Shown here in pieces: positions 13,298-22,972 of a DNA stretch of 35,186 nt. Source of the stretch: an uncultured Collinsella sp. Lineage in GTDB: Bacteria > Actinomycetota > Coriobacteriia > Coriobacteriales > Coriobacteriaceae. Numbering within the stretch: position 1 is the stretch's first letter; every line of letters begins with the position of its first letter. The notes under the pieces were generated by a model. The model made no database searches. It saw only the letters and a program-made list of their open reading frames with translations, and had not been told where the DNA came from. The stretch covers positions 1 through 35,186 of the forward strand of contig UQMM01000024.1 of the NCBI GenBank assembly GCA_900542165.1, given 5' to 3'. Both the position numbers and the translations under genes were made by a program.

Positions 13298-14545
13298 ATG
13301 GCAGCATCCGACATGATGTCCGCCCTGATGGAGCTTTGCCAGGAGAAGCACATCGACCAGCTCTACCTGATCGACCGCCTGGAGCAGTCGCTCGCCAAGA
13401 GCTATGCCGAGATCCTGCATCTTGAGTGGGGCGCCAAGGTGACCATCGACCGCACCACCGGCAAGATCTACGTCTACCGCCTGGAGCCGATTGACGATTC
13501 CATGGACGAGGAGGGCAACTTCACCGAGTTCGAGGAGATCGACGTCACTCCCAAGAACACGAGCCGCATCGCTGCCCAGCACGCTAAGGCCGAGATCAAC
13601 GCCATCGTGCGCAACTCCGCCCGCGAGCAGATCTACGAGGAGTTCTCCGGCCGCATCGGTGACCTCATCAGCGGTACCGTGCTGCAGTCCACGCCCGACT
13701 TCACGATCGTCAAGATTCGCGAGGGCGTCGAGGCCGAGCTGCCGCACTTCGATCAGCGCCGTTACGAGAATGAGCGCAACGAGCGTCCGATGGGCGAGCG
13801 CTACCTGCACAACCAGCACATCAAGGCCGTGATCATCGACGTTCGCGACCCTAACTCCAACCTGCAGCCGGTTCGCGGCGAGCACAGCCGTCCGCCGATT
13901 GTCATCTCCCGTACCCACCCCGAGCTCATGCGTCGTCTGTTTGAGCAGGAGGTGCCCGAGATCTACGAGGGCACCGTCCAGATCAAGTCGATCGCCCGCG
14001 AGCCCGGCCAGCGCTCCAAGGTCGCCGTCCACTCGCTCGACGACCGCCTGGATCCTGTGGGCGCCTGCGTCGGCCCCAAGGGCAGCCGTGTTCGCGCTGT
14101 CGTGGGCGAGCTCCGTGGCGAGCGCGTCGACGTCATCCTGTGGGATGCCGATCCTGCCGTCTATGTCGCCAACGCCCTGTCGCCCGCTAAGGTCACCCGC
14201 GTCCTCATCGACGAGGAGAAGGCCTACGCCGGCGTCATCGTGCCCGACGACCAGCTGTCCCTCGCCATCGGCAAGGAGGGCCAGAACGCCCGCCTCGCCG
14301 CGCGCCTGACCGGCTGGCACATCGACATCAAGTCCGAGACGCTTGCCGCCGACATCCTCAAGAACGTTCCCGTTCACGAGGAGCCCGCCGCCGACCTGAT
14401 CGGTGACGAGGAGGACGAGGACGTCCGCCGCTGCGAGTACGTGTCCGAGGACGGCATCCAGTGCCGCAACCAGGCTCGTCCCGGCTCCCGTTTCTGCGGT
14501 GTCCACGACACCGACGCCTTCGATGATGCGGAGGACCTGATCTAG
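13298..14545 (+). CDS. nusA: Transcription termination/antitermination factor NusA
   Basis: A 415-residue RNA polymerase accessory factor. Domains in order are the N-terminal polymerase-binding domain (1-125), S1 (about 126-200, GDLISGTVLQSTPDFTIVKIREGV), KH1 (HSLDDRLDPVGACVGPKGSRVRAVVGELRGERVDVILW) and KH2 (VPDDQLSLAIGKEGQNARLAARLTGW). After an acidic linker (DEEDEDV) the C-terminus carries Cys379-x9-Cys389-x10-Cys400-x2-His403, a plausible small zinc-binding motif that ordinary NusA lacks. The genes ylxR and ylxQ, usual between nusA and infB in Gram-positives, are absent here. Its own leader contains an intrinsic terminator (12751-12780), so autoregulation is likely; that is inference. Confidence 0.95.
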   Translation: MAASDMMSALMELCQEKHIDQLYLIDRLEQSLAKSYAEILHLEWGAKVTIDRTTGKIYVYRLEPIDDSMDEEGNFTEFEEIDVTPKNTSRIAAQHAKAEINAIVRNSAREQIYEEFSGRIGDLISGTVLQSTPDFTIVKIREGVEAELPHFDQRRYENERNERPMGERYLHNQHIKAVIIDVRDPNSNLQPVRGEHSRPPIVISRTHPELMRRLFEQEVPEIYEGTVQIKSIAREPGQRSKVAVHSLDDRLDPVGACVGPKGSRVRAVVGELRGERVDVILWDADPAVYVANALSPAKVTRVLIDEEKAYAGVIVPDDQLSLAIGKEGQNARLAARLTGWHIDIKSETLAADILKNVPVHEEPAADLIGDEEDEDVRRCEYVSEDGIQCRNQARPGSRFCGVHDTDAFDDAEDLI

Positions 14546-14553
14546 CGCGCGGT

Positions 14554-14615
14554 CGCGCCGGGCGGGTCCCGGCGCGTCTCCCACGCTCGTTCAGTCTCTA
14601 GGCACCCAAGGTGCC
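14554..14615 (+). other. Two hairpins between nusA and infB
   Basis: A 9-bp GC stem, CGCGCCGGG / CCCGGCGCG (14554-14562, 14568-14576), is followed by GGCACC-CAA-GGTGCC (14601-14615). Neither has a T-run. They may set mRNA stability or the ratio of NusA to IF2 instead of terminating. The infB RBS (AGGGTAGGTGA) follows the second hairpin. Confidence 0.5.
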
Positions 14616-14636
14616 AGAAAGGGTAGGTGAAGTCAT

Positions 14637-17351
14637 ATGGCAAAAGTCCGTGTGTCCACCCTGGCCAAAGAGTTCGGCATGACCTCCAAGGAACTGATGG
14701 GTCATCTCGCCGATATGAAGATTCCCGCTAAGTCCGCTTCCTCCACCCTGGAGGACGCCTACGTTGCCATGGTCCGCAAGCAGCTCGCCTCGGTGATCGA
14801 GGCCCGCGCCCAGGAAGTCGAGGCCGCCAAGCAGGCCGAGGAGCAGGCAGCTGCCGCCGAGGAGGCCGCACGCGCCGCCGAGGCCGAGCGCGAGCGCATC
14901 GCCGCCGAGAAGGCACGCGAGGAGGAGCGCCGCCAGTTTGCCGCAGCCCAGGCTGCCGAGGAGGCTGCTCGCGCCGAGGCCGAGGCCAAGAAGAAGGCCG
15001 AGCAGGAGCGCCTTGCCCGCGAGAAGGAGGAGGCTGCCCGCGAGGCCCAGCGCCGCGCCGTTCCCGCTTCCGACTCCGGTTCGCGCTTCCGTTCGCTGCT
15101 CGACCAGATCGCCGCACAGGAGACCGTGCTCAAGGAGAAGAAGGACGCCGAGGACAAGGCCAAGGCCGAGCGCGCCGCCGAGCGCGGTAACCGTCGTGGC
15201 GGCAACAGCGACCGCCGCGGTGGCCGTCGTAACGATCGCAGCGCCTCCGACAACAACTCCGAGCGCAACGCTTCTGAGAGCCGTCCGCACAGCCATCGCA
15301 CCAACGCCAGCAACAACGTCGCTGCTGGCATGGACTTCCCCAACCCCGATAAGCAGGGCAAGGGCAAGAAGCGCAAGGGCGGTCACAACAACGAAGAAGA
15401 CCACTACAGCCGCATGGCTCGTGAGGCCGAGGAGTACAGCCGCGAGAAGGTGCTCGAGGAGGCCCGCGCCGCCGTCGAGGAGGCCTCTCGCGAGTCCACC
15501 GGTCGCCGCAAGAAGCGCAAGGAGAAGCGCGAGCGCGAGGCTGCCAAGGCTCAGGAGGAGCGCAAGATAGAGGAGGCGCTGGCCCAGGGCGTGAACCCCG
15601 AGGACCTCGACGCCATCAAGGTCTCCCAGGGCGTTACCGTCCAGGAGCTTGCCGAGGCGCTCGACGTTCCGGCCAACGACATCATCAAGCGCCTGTTCCT
15701 GCTGGGTACGCCGCTCACCATGACGCAGTCTATGTCCGACGACCTCGTCGAGCTCGTTGCCGACGACCTGGGCCGTCAGATCAAGATCATCACCCCCGAG
15801 GAGGAGAATACCTTCTCGTTCTACGACGATCCCGCCGACCTTAAGCCGCGTGCCCCGGTCGTCACCGTCATGGGCCACGTCGACCACGGCAAGACGTCGC
15901 TGCTCGACGCTATCCGTCACACCGGCGTTGCTGCCGGCGAGGCGGGCGGCATTACGCAGGCCATCGGTGCTTCGCAGGTCATGATCAACGACCGCAAGAT
16001 CACCTTCATCGATACCCCGGGTCACGCCACCTTTACGGCTATGCGTGCCCGTGGCGCCAAGGTGACCGACATCGTCATTCTGATCGTGGCTGCCGACGAC
16101 GGCGTCATGCCCCAGACGGTCGAGTCGATCAACCACGCCAAGGCCGCCGGCGTTCCCATCGTCGTTGCCGTCAACAAGATTGATAAGCCCGGCGCCAACC
16201 CCGACCGCGTGCGCCAGGAGCTCACCGAGTACGGCGTCATCCCCGAGGAGTGGGGCGGACAGAACATGTTCGTCAACATCTCGGCTAAGCAGAAGATCGG
16301 TATCGACGACCTTCTGGAGACCGTGCTGCTCCAGGCCGACGTGCTCGAGCTCAAGGCTAACCCGGACACCTTTGCCTCCGGCAACGTCCTCGAGGCCAAG
16401 CTCGACAAGGGCCGCGGCTCGGTCGCTACCGTGCTCGTGACCCGCGGTACCCTGCACGTGGGCGATACGCTGGTCGCTGGCCTTACCTACGGCCGCGTCC
16501 GCGCCATGCTCGACCCCAAGGGTCGCGCCGTCACCGAGGCCGGTCCCTCCGACGCTGTCGAGATCCTGGGCCTGCAGTCCGTGCCCAACGCCGGCGACGA
16601 GTTCCGTGTGTTCGAGGATGAGCGCGAGGCTCGCGCCCTTGCCGACGAGCGTTCGCTCAAGGCCCGTATCGAGGAGCAGAGCCGCGTCAAGCACGTCACG
16701 CTCGAGAACCTCTTCGAGACCATCGCCGACGCCGAGGTCAAGGAGCTCAACCTGATCATCAAGGCCGACGTCCAGGGCTCCATCGAGGCCCTTCAGGACT
16801 CGCTCGACAAGATGGATCAGTCCGAGGTCCGCATCAACACGATTCACTCCGCCGTTGGCGCCATCAACGAGACCGACGTCGTCCTGGCCGACGCCTCCAA
16901 CGCCATCATCATCGGCTTTGGCGTCCGTCCCGACGGTAAGGCCCGTTCCGCCGCCGAGCGCGAGGGCGTCGAGATCCGTTGCTACGACGTCATCTATAAG
17001 TGCCTCGAGGAGCTCGACGCCGCCCGTATCGGCATGCTCAAGCCCACCGAGGTCGAGGTCTCCACGGGTACCGCGACCGTCCTGGACACCTTCAAGGTGC
17101 CCAAAGTCGGTATCGCCGCCGGTGTCCGCGTCGAGGAGGGCGAGATCGCCGCGACCGATTCCGTGCGCCTGGTGCGCGACGGCATCGTGGTCTTCAACGG
17201 CAAGATCGCCTCGATGCGCCACTACAAGGACGAGGCCAAGAGCCTCAAGAGCGGTTCCGAGGGCGGCATTGGCCTGGAGAACTTCCAGGACATCAAGCCC
17301 GGCGATCAGATCGAGGGTTACCGCATCGACCAGGTTGCCCGTACCGAGTAG
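14637..17351 (+). CDS. infB: Translation initiation factor IF-2
   Basis: A 904-residue GTPase that places initiator fMet-tRNA on the 30S subunit. The N-terminal IF2_N helix bundle (VSTLAKEFGMTSKELMGHLADMKI) is followed by a long Ala/Glu/Lys/Arg-rich linker (about 60-310), a second IF2_N-like module (about 320-370), and the G domain. The G domain has GHVDHGKT (about 412), DTPGH (about 459), NKID (about 512) and an SAK motif. Domains II, III and C2 follow. The linker is highly charged and repetitive, as in other actinobacterial IF2. rbfA starts 11 bases after the stop. Confidence 0.97.
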   Translation: MAKVRVSTLAKEFGMTSKELMGHLADMKIPAKSASSTLEDAYVAMVRKQLASVIEARAQEVEAAKQAEEQAAAAEEAARAAEAERERIAAEKAREEERRQFAAAQAAEEAARAEAEAKKKAEQERLAREKEEAAREAQRRAVPASDSGSRFRSLLDQIAAQETVLKEKKDAEDKAKAERAAERGNRRGGNSDRRGGRRNDRSASDNNSERNASESRPHSHRTNASNNVAAGMDFPNPDKQGKGKKRKGGHNNEEDHYSRMAREAEEYSREKVLEEARAAVEEASRESTGRRKKRKEKREREAAKAQEERKIEEALAQGVNPEDLDAIKVSQGVTVQELAEALDVPANDIIKRLFLLGTPLTMTQSMSDDLVELVADDLGRQIKIITPEEENTFSFYDDPADLKPRAPVVTVMGHVDHGKTSLLDAIRHTGVAAGEAGGITQAIGASQVMINDRKITFIDTPGHATFTAMRARGAKVTDIVILIVAADDGVMPQTVESINHAKAAGVPIVVAVNKIDKPGANPDRVRQELTEYGVIPEEWGGQNMFVNISAKQKIGIDDLLETVLLQADVLELKANPDTFASGNVLEAKLDKGRGSVATVLVTRGTLHVGDTLVAGLTYGRVRAMLDPKGRAVTEAGPSDAVEILGLQSVPNAGDEFRVFEDEREARALADERSLKARIEEQSRVKHVTLENLFETIADAEVKELNLIIKADVQGSIEALQDSLDKMDQSEVRINTIHSAVGAINETDVVLADASNAIIIGFGVRPDGKARSAAEREGVEIRCYDVIYKCLEELDAARIGMLKPTEVEVSTGTATVLDTFKVPKVGIAAGVRVEEGEIAATDSVRLVRDGIVVFNGKIASMRHYKDEAKSLKSGSEGGIGLENFQDIKPGDQIEGYRIDQVARTE

Positions 17352-17362
17352 GGGGTAGCGCT

Positions 17363-17773
17363 ATGAAGCAAACGCAGGCAACCCGCCGTCTGGGCGAGCA
17401 GCTTCGCGAGAAGCTCGGTTATATCCTGCTCTTTGAGGTTTCCGATCCGCGACTCGACCTGGTTACTTTGACCGCGGTCGAGGTCGCGGTGGACCGTTCG
17501 TTCGCGCGCGTGTACGTGTCGTGCGATGCGAGCCGCTACGACGAGGTCATGGAGGCGCTCGCTAGCGCTAAGGGCCGTATTCGCAGCCTGTTGGCTCGCT
17601 CGCTCGATTGGCGTGTTACGCCCGAGCTCGATTTTCGCATCGATCCTTCGACCGATGAGGCCGAGCGCATCACGCGTGCGCTGGAAAACGTTCCCGCCAC
17701 GCTTGCGATCGAAAAGGACGAGGACGGCTATCCGATAGCGGACGCCGTCCAGGAGGCAGCTTTAGATGACTAA
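17363..17773 (+). CDS. rbfA: 30S ribosome-binding factor A
   Basis: A 136-residue KH-like protein for late 16S rRNA 5' processing and 30S maturation. Recognised by RRLGEQLREKLGYILLFEVSDPRLDLVTLTAVEVAVDRSFARVYVS near the start and the TPELDFRIDPSTDEAERI region. ATG 17363 follows a G-rich RBS (GGGGG). Its end overlaps the next gene by 8 bases, so translation is coupled. Confidence 0.93.
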   Translation: MKQTQATRRLGEQLREKLGYILLFEVSDPRLDLVTLTAVEVAVDRSFARVYVSCDASRYDEVMEALASAKGRIRSLLARSLDWRVTPELDFRIDPSTDEAERITRALENVPATLAIEKDEDGYPIADAVQEAALDD

Positions 17774-18809
17774 TTCCGCCGACCTCGCCTCGTGCGAGTC
17801 TGCAGATATTCAGCGACGCATCCTCGAGCTCATCGAGGGTGCGTCCTCCATTGCGATTTCGGGACACACTTCTCCCGATGGCGATGCCTTGGGCTCCGTG
17901 TTGGGTCTGGGCCTCTCGCTCATGAAGTTTTTCCCCAACAAGGACATTGCCCTGCTGCTGGCAGACGATGACCTAGTTCCGCGCATCTACCGCTTTATGG
18001 AAGGCTCCAATCGCCTGGTGCCGGCATCTGCGTACACTGGCAATCCGGACCTGTTCATCTCGGTGGACGTACCGGTCGTCGAGCGTCTCAATAATTCCGC
18101 CGAGGTGCTTCGTCGCTCCAAGCATGTGGTGTGTTTCGACCACCATCCGGCGCGCGAGGAGTTTGCCGAGCTCAGCCTGAGGCGCGTTGAAGCTGCAGCC
18201 TGCGCCATGATCATCGACCGTTTCTTGGACAATTGTGGCATTGTCGCACGTGATGGCGTTGCGACCTGCCTGCTGTGTGGCTTGGTTACCGATACCGGCC
18301 GTTTTCAGTACCAAAACGCCGATGCCGCCGCGTTCCATGCGGCCTCGCGTCTGGTTGCCCACGGCGCCGATCCGGCGCGCGTCGCGCTCGAGGTCTATCA
18401 GAGCATGCGTGTTGAGTTTTTGCACCTCAAGTCCATCGTCATGGGCCGCATCAAGACGGTGGCCCACGGGCGCGTCGCGTATAGCTACGCGTACCAGAGT
18501 GACCTTGAGGCTTGCGGTGTCACCTCGGATGAGTGCGACGGCCTGGTTGACGTGGTGCGCTCGGTGATGGGCGTGGAGGTCTGCCTGTTCCTGAAGGGCA
18601 TCGAGGGCGATACCAAGGTGCGTGGCAACCTGCGCTCCAAGGGCGACCTCAACGTGTCCGAGATCGCTGCTGCCTTTGGCGGAGGCGGACATCCCGCTGC
18701 CGCCGGTTTCTCCAACAACGGAACGATTCTCGAGACGCTTACCGTTGCACTTCCCATGCTCGCCGAGCTGGTAGGGGAGGATCCCGCTTCGGTGACCGTC
18801 GAGCTTTAA
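17766..18809 (+). CDS. nrnA: DHH/DHHA1 phosphoesterase, NrnA-like oligoribonuclease
   Basis: A 347-residue protein of the NrnA/RecJ-like DHH family, which degrades nano-RNAs and pAp and, in some relatives, cyclic-di-AMP or pApA. The metal-binding motifs are GHTSPDGDALGS (His34, Asp38, Asp40), SVDVP, CFDHHPA (the DHH triad near 125-127) and LVTDTGRFQY. The DHHA1 domain has AAFGGGGHPAAAG near 304. All catalytic residues appear intact. It sits between rbfA and truB, the classic location in Gram-positives. Exact substrate is not fixed by sequence. Confidence 0.92.
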   Translation: MTNSADLASCESADIQRRILELIEGASSIAISGHTSPDGDALGSVLGLGLSLMKFFPNKDIALLLADDDLVPRIYRFMEGSNRLVPASAYTGNPDLFISVDVPVVERLNNSAEVLRRSKHVVCFDHHPAREEFAELSLRRVEAAACAMIIDRFLDNCGIVARDGVATCLLCGLVTDTGRFQYQNADAAAFHAASRLVAHGADPARVALEVYQSMRVEFLHLKSIVMGRIKTVAHGRVAYSYAYQSDLEACGVTSDECDGLVDVVRSVMGVEVCLFLKGIEGDTKVRGNLRSKGDLNVSEIAAAFGGGGHPAAAGFSNNGTILETLTVALPMLAELVGEDPASVTVEL

Positions 18810-18824
18810 CTTTTTGGATGGTAC

Positions 18825-19757
18825 ATGGCTCGTCGTACGCCTTCTCAACTGAATATGCTGCTCGCCGTCGATAAGCCGGTGGGCTGCACGTCCCACGATG
18901 TGGTCTCGCAGTGCCGACGCGCCCTCCATGAGCGGCGCGTCGGCCATGCCGGCACGCTCGACCCTATGGCATCGGGTGTCATGGTGGTGGGCGTGGGCCA
19001 GGCCACCCGTCTGCTGGGTATGTTAACCCTCGATACCAAAAGCTATGTCGCCGACATTTCGTTTGGTGCCGAGACCAATACCGATGATGCGGAGGGCGAG
19101 GCGGTCCGCACAGTGGCTGTTGCCAACGAGGTCCGCGATCCTGCCTATGCCCGTGAGCACTTGGCCGCCATGCTGGGTCCGCAGATGCAGGTGCCGCCGG
19201 CGTTTTCGGCTATCTCGGTCAATGGCGTTCGCGCCTACAAGTCTGCTCGCGAGGGCAATGCGGTGGACCTACCTCCGCGCCCCGTCGAGGTTTATGCCGC
19301 CGACCTGATCGCCGTGGGCGGCGAGGGTGATACGTGTGTGTGGACCGTGGCGTTCTCGGTGAGCAAGGGCACCTACATTCGTGCGCTCGCTCGCGACCTG
19401 GGGCGCGCCTGCGAGAGCGCCGCGCACATTTCCGCGCTGCGCCGCACGGCCTCCGGTGTTGTTTCCATTGGCGCCTGCCATGCGGTCGAGGAGCTTTCTC
19501 CCGAGTCCGCCGCTGGCTTTGCCCTGGATCCCATTGTGGCCCTGGGCGCCACGCGTGTTGACTTGCCGGGCAATCTTGCCGACGACCTTCTCTGCGGCCG
19601 ACGCATTCCAGTTGAGCGTGCGCTTGCCGATTTCGATGCCTCGAAGGCGCCGTTTGCGCTGGTGCTCGATGGGGGACTCAAGGCGCTCGCCCGCATTGAG
19701 GGTGGCCGCTTTGTCATGGAGCACGTGTTTCCGCAGGCAATCGGCGGTGTTCGATGA
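18825..19757 (+). CDS. truB: tRNA pseudouridine-55 synthase
   Basis: A 310-residue enzyme that makes pseudouridine 55 in the tRNA T-loop. Signatures are LLAVDKPVGCTSHDVV, the catalytic block VGHAGTLDPMASGVMVVG (Asp46) and CVWTVAFSVSKGTYIRALARDLG. The C-terminal part is PUA-like. ATG 18825 has only a weak RBS (GGATGG); an internal ATG at 18855 is possible but would remove conserved-looking N-terminal residues. Its stop TGA overlaps the ribF start (ATGA). Confidence 0.94.
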   Translation: MARRTPSQLNMLLAVDKPVGCTSHDVVSQCRRALHERRVGHAGTLDPMASGVMVVGVGQATRLLGMLTLDTKSYVADISFGAETNTDDAEGEAVRTVAVANEVRDPAYAREHLAAMLGPQMQVPPAFSAISVNGVRAYKSAREGNAVDLPPRPVEVYAADLIAVGGEGDTCVWTVAFSVSKGTYIRALARDLGRACESAAHISALRRTASGVVSIGACHAVEELSPESAAGFALDPIVALGATRVDLPGNLADDLLCGRRIPVERALADFDASKAPFALVLDGGLKALARIEGGRFVMEHVFPQAIGGVR

Positions 19758-20761
19758 TGTTGTCCGCTCGCGAGCTCGCGCGTATCTTTTTCGCGGGCGA
19801 GTCGGATGAGGCTCGCATCGTTACTGCCGATGCGTTTGATAAGTGTGAGCACCTGGGTGCTGCCTCGATCGCCATTGGCGTGTTCGATGGCGTGCACCGT
19901 GGACACCAGGAGCTCATTGCGGCGCTTGTCCGCGATGCCCGTGCCCATGGCTGCAAGGCGGTCGTAGTTACCTTCGATCCCGACCCGGACGTTGTGGTGA
20001 GCTCTTCGCCCGCTCGAAAATTGATGACGACGGCCGACCGTCTGCATGCCTTGGCTCAGACCGGGGTCGATGCAGTGGTGGCCGTTCCCTTTACGCCTGA
20101 GGTTGCGGCACTCGACCATGTCGGTTTTCTCGCACTGTTGTCGCGCGTGGTTGACATTCGCTCGATTCGCGTTGGTAGCGACTTTAGGCTGGGTCGCGGT
20201 GGTGCATCTGGTGTTGCCGAGATGCGCGCCTGGGGTGCCGAACACGGCGTTGACGTGTATGGTCACGACTTGCTTTGCGAGGGCGGTGAGGCCATTTGCG
20301 CCACCCGTATCCGTCATGAGCTCGGACAGGGCCATGTGGAGCTGGCTGCTGAGTTACTCGGCCGTCCGTATATGGTGCGTGGCGGTGTTATTCGCGGCCG
20401 TCATGAGGGTTCTGGCATGGGCTTTCCCACGGCAAACCTGCAAGTTCCCGACGGCATTCAGGTGCCTGCCGATGGCGTGTATGAGGGTCTGGTGCTCGTC
20501 GATGACACCGTGTGGCCCGCTGCCGTGAACGTCGGACTGCCGCCAACGTATGCTGACGATGCGGCATCTGCGCATCTCGAGGCTAATTTAATTGGTTATA
20601 CGGGCGACCTGTACGGCGCTTCCGTTTCGCTGGCGTTTACGCGCTGGCTGCGTCCGTCGCGCGTGTTCGATTCGCTGAATGAGTTGATTGCGACCGTCGA
20701 GGGTAATATCGAGGACATTCGTCACAACTTGGGTGAGCAGGGGGTGAGCATCCGTGATTAG
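19754..20761 (+). CDS. ribF: Bifunctional riboflavin kinase / FAD synthetase
   Basis: A 335-residue enzyme turning riboflavin into FMN and then FAD. The N-terminal nucleotidyltransferase half has GVFDGVHRGHQEL (FDGVHRGH at 44-51) and VVTFDPDPDV. The C-terminal kinase half has GSGMGFPTANLQVPDGIQVPADGVYEG. The start ATG overlaps the truB stop, and a second ATG follows at once (19757). No FMN riboswitch precedes it, since it lies within the operon. The end overlaps the dnaG start by 8 bases. Confidence 0.94.
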   Translation: MMLSARELARIFFAGESDEARIVTADAFDKCEHLGAASIAIGVFDGVHRGHQELIAALVRDARAHGCKAVVVTFDPDPDVVVSSSPARKLMTTADRLHALAQTGVDAVVAVPFTPEVAALDHVGFLALLSRVVDIRSIRVGSDFRLGRGGASGVAEMRAWGAEHGVDVYGHDLLCEGGEAICATRIRHELGQGHVELAAELLGRPYMVRGGVIRGRHEGSGMGFPTANLQVPDGIQVPADGVYEGLVLVDDTVWPAAVNVGLPPTYADDAASAHLEANLIGYTGDLYGASVSLAFTRWLRPSRVFDSLNELIATVEGNIEDIRHNLGEQGVSIRD

Positions 20762-22862
20762 CGATGAGGAAAAAGACCAGGTACGCGCTGCGTCCGACTT
20801 AGTCGACATCGTGCAGGAAACGGTTGAGCTCAAGCCCCGCGGCCACGAGTTTTGGGGTTGCTGCCCCTTCCATGGCGAAAAGACTCCGTCCTTCCACATT
20901 ATCCCTGCCACGCAGGTGTGGCATTGCTTTGGTTGCGGTGAGGGCGGCGACGTCTTCACCTATATCATGAAGCGCGAGAACCTGAGCTTTCCCGAGTCAA
21001 TCCGTTATTTGGCCGATCGCGCGGGTATTGAGCTGCACGACACCGGAGATCGCCGCGAGCGCGGTACTAAGCGTGCCCGCATCTACGATCTGTGCGCCGA
21101 GACGGCCCAGTTCTACCACACCATGCTTATGCGCGGTAAGGACGGCCGTCCGCGCGAGTATTTTGCCAGTCGCGGCATGGGTGGCGACGTCTGCCGCCGC
21201 TACTGCCTGGGCTTTGCGCCGGGTCGCAACGCGCTGGTATCGCACCTGTCCCAGGCGGGTTTTACCCCGCAGGAGATGATCGACGCCAACGTTGCCGTGA
21301 GCCGCGGGCGCGGGCAACTAGCCGATCGCTTTTACGACCGCGTGATGTTCCCCATCTTTGACGAGCAGGGTCACAACATTGCCTTTGGTGGTCGCATCAT
21401 GGGTGACGGCCAGCCCAAGTACCTCAATACCGCCGAGACGAGCGTGTTCCATAAAAAGCGAAACCTCTACGGCTTTAATTGGGCCAAGGAGTTTATCGTC
21501 GCGCAGGATACCGCCATCGTGGTGGAGGGCTATACCGACTGCATCGCCTGTTGGGAGGCGGGGATTAAAAACGTTGTCGCCACGCTGGGCACCGCGCTCA
21601 CGGAGCATCACGTCAAGACGCTCACTCGCTTTGCCAAGCGCATTGTGTATATGTTCGATGGCGACGCTGCCGGTCAAAAGGCCGCGCGCCGCGCGATTCA
21701 GTTTATCGAGCAGGATTCGATGGACCTGCGCTGCGTGGTGCTGCCCGACGGCAACGATCCCATGGAGTTCATCACGGCGCACGGCGGCCAGGAGCTGCAG
21801 GAGCGCATCGACGCGGCCGAGCCGCTTATGGATTTTGTTTACCGTTCGCTGCAGGAGTCGAGCGACATCACCACGCCGGGCGGTCGTGCCAAGGCGCTGG
21901 AGGATGCGCTGACGCTTATCTATCCGCTGCGCGACAGCTATATGATCGATACGTACTTTATCCAGATTGCCGATCTGCTGGGTTTGGATCTGGAGACCGT
22001 GCGTGCGAGCTCGGGCCGTGTGTTTCGCGATGTCGCCAAGCGCGAAGATGCGGAACGACGTCGCGAGCAGAACTATGAGCGCCAGCGGGCACAGGCTGAG
22101 CGGTCCGGTAGCGCGGGCGGTCGGGCGTCGGGCTCTCGCGATGCCGGTCGCGGTGCTTGGACATCGGGCGCTAGGCCGCCGGTGTCCGCGCCGGTCGAAG
22201 AAGAGCCGTACGACTACGTCCCGCTCGATGCTTACGGTGCCGCGCCCGTGGAGGTCGTCGACGATCTGCCGCCAATCGATGTCCCTGATGGTATGGGCGC
22301 TGTGCCTGCGGCTGACGGTTCGGGCGCACCGGCTGCGGCTGCGCCGATGGTTCTTACCGATCTTGAGCGCAAGTCCTTGGCAGGGGAGCGCGAGCTGCTG
22401 ACCATGCTCACGAGCTACCCCGACCTGTTCCGCATGTATGCCGACCGCATCTGCTCCATCGAGTGGGTTGACCCACGTCACGAGTCCATCGCATGGGCCG
22501 TTCTGGCAACGCCGCCGGGAACCGATCCTGCAGCCTGCATGGATGCGGCGCGCTCGGTGTGTCCCGAGGCGGCAACGCTTGTGAGTGCCGGGCGCATCTC
22601 GGCGACGAGCAAGCACCCCACCGAGACGAACATCGTGTTTATGCTCGATACGCTCGAGCTCTACACCATCAAGCGCCGCATGCGTGCCGCACAGGCCAAG
22701 CTGCGCCAGGACCGTTCGCTCGATGATGAGGCCCGTCGTGCGCTGACCGTGCAGGCCGCGCAGGACTCGCAGCGTCAGCGCGAACTGCAAAAGTCGATCG
22801 GCGGCGTGGCGGACCCGTTCCGTTTGATCGGTCTGGAGGCCGCAGGCACAGAGCAGGCCTAG
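20754..22862 (+). CDS. dnaG: DNA primase
   Basis: A 702-residue enzyme that lays RNA primers for replication. The N-terminal zinc finger is CPFHGEKTPSFHIIPATQVWHCFGCG in outline (Cys37, His40, Cys58, Cys61). The catalytic core follows. The TOPRIM domain has VVEGYTDCIACWEAG (about 256) and the metal site YMFDGDAAGQKAA (about 300). A low-complexity linker rich in Gly, Ala, Arg and Pro (about 430-540) separates the core from the C-terminal helicase-binding domain. GTG 20754 overlaps the ribF stop, and AGGGGG lies about 9 bases upstream. Joining dnaG directly to the nus/ribF block is notable. Confidence 0.95.
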   Translation: MISDEEKDQVRAASDLVDIVQETVELKPRGHEFWGCCPFHGEKTPSFHIIPATQVWHCFGCGEGGDVFTYIMKRENLSFPESIRYLADRAGIELHDTGDRRERGTKRARIYDLCAETAQFYHTMLMRGKDGRPREYFASRGMGGDVCRRYCLGFAPGRNALVSHLSQAGFTPQEMIDANVAVSRGRGQLADRFYDRVMFPIFDEQGHNIAFGGRIMGDGQPKYLNTAETSVFHKKRNLYGFNWAKEFIVAQDTAIVVEGYTDCIACWEAGIKNVVATLGTALTEHHVKTLTRFAKRIVYMFDGDAAGQKAARRAIQFIEQDSMDLRCVVLPDGNDPMEFITAHGGQELQERIDAAEPLMDFVYRSLQESSDITTPGGRAKALEDALTLIYPLRDSYMIDTYFIQIADLLGLDLETVRASSGRVFRDVAKREDAERRREQNYERQRAQAERSGSAGGRASGSRDAGRGAWTSGARPPVSAPVEEEPYDYVPLDAYGAAPVEVVDDLPPIDVPDGMGAVPAADGSGAPAAAAPMVLTDLERKSLAGERELLTMLTSYPDLFRMYADRICSIEWVDPRHESIAWAVLATPPGTDPAACMDAARSVCPEAATLVSAGRISATSKHPTETNIVFMLDTLELYTIKRRMRAAQAKLRQDRSLDDEARRALTVQAAQDSQRQRELQKSIGGVADPFRLIGLEAAGTEQA

Positions 22863-22972
22863 ATGTTGTGGTCAACCAGCGTATTCTCGCCTATATCCAG
22901 TCCTCTTTTTGGGTATAGACGTCAATGTGTGTGCTAAAGTATTGAGTCCTGTGGACTATGAAGGGAGAATCT

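Noticed and set aside
14598..17222. 874-codon open frame antisense to infB
   Set aside because: Same codon-bias effect. The product is repetitive Leu/Gly/Val/Asp/Ala and infB on the plus strand has complete IF2 motifs.
19741..19760. FMN riboswitch before ribF
   Set aside because: ribF overlaps the truB stop, so there is no leader.
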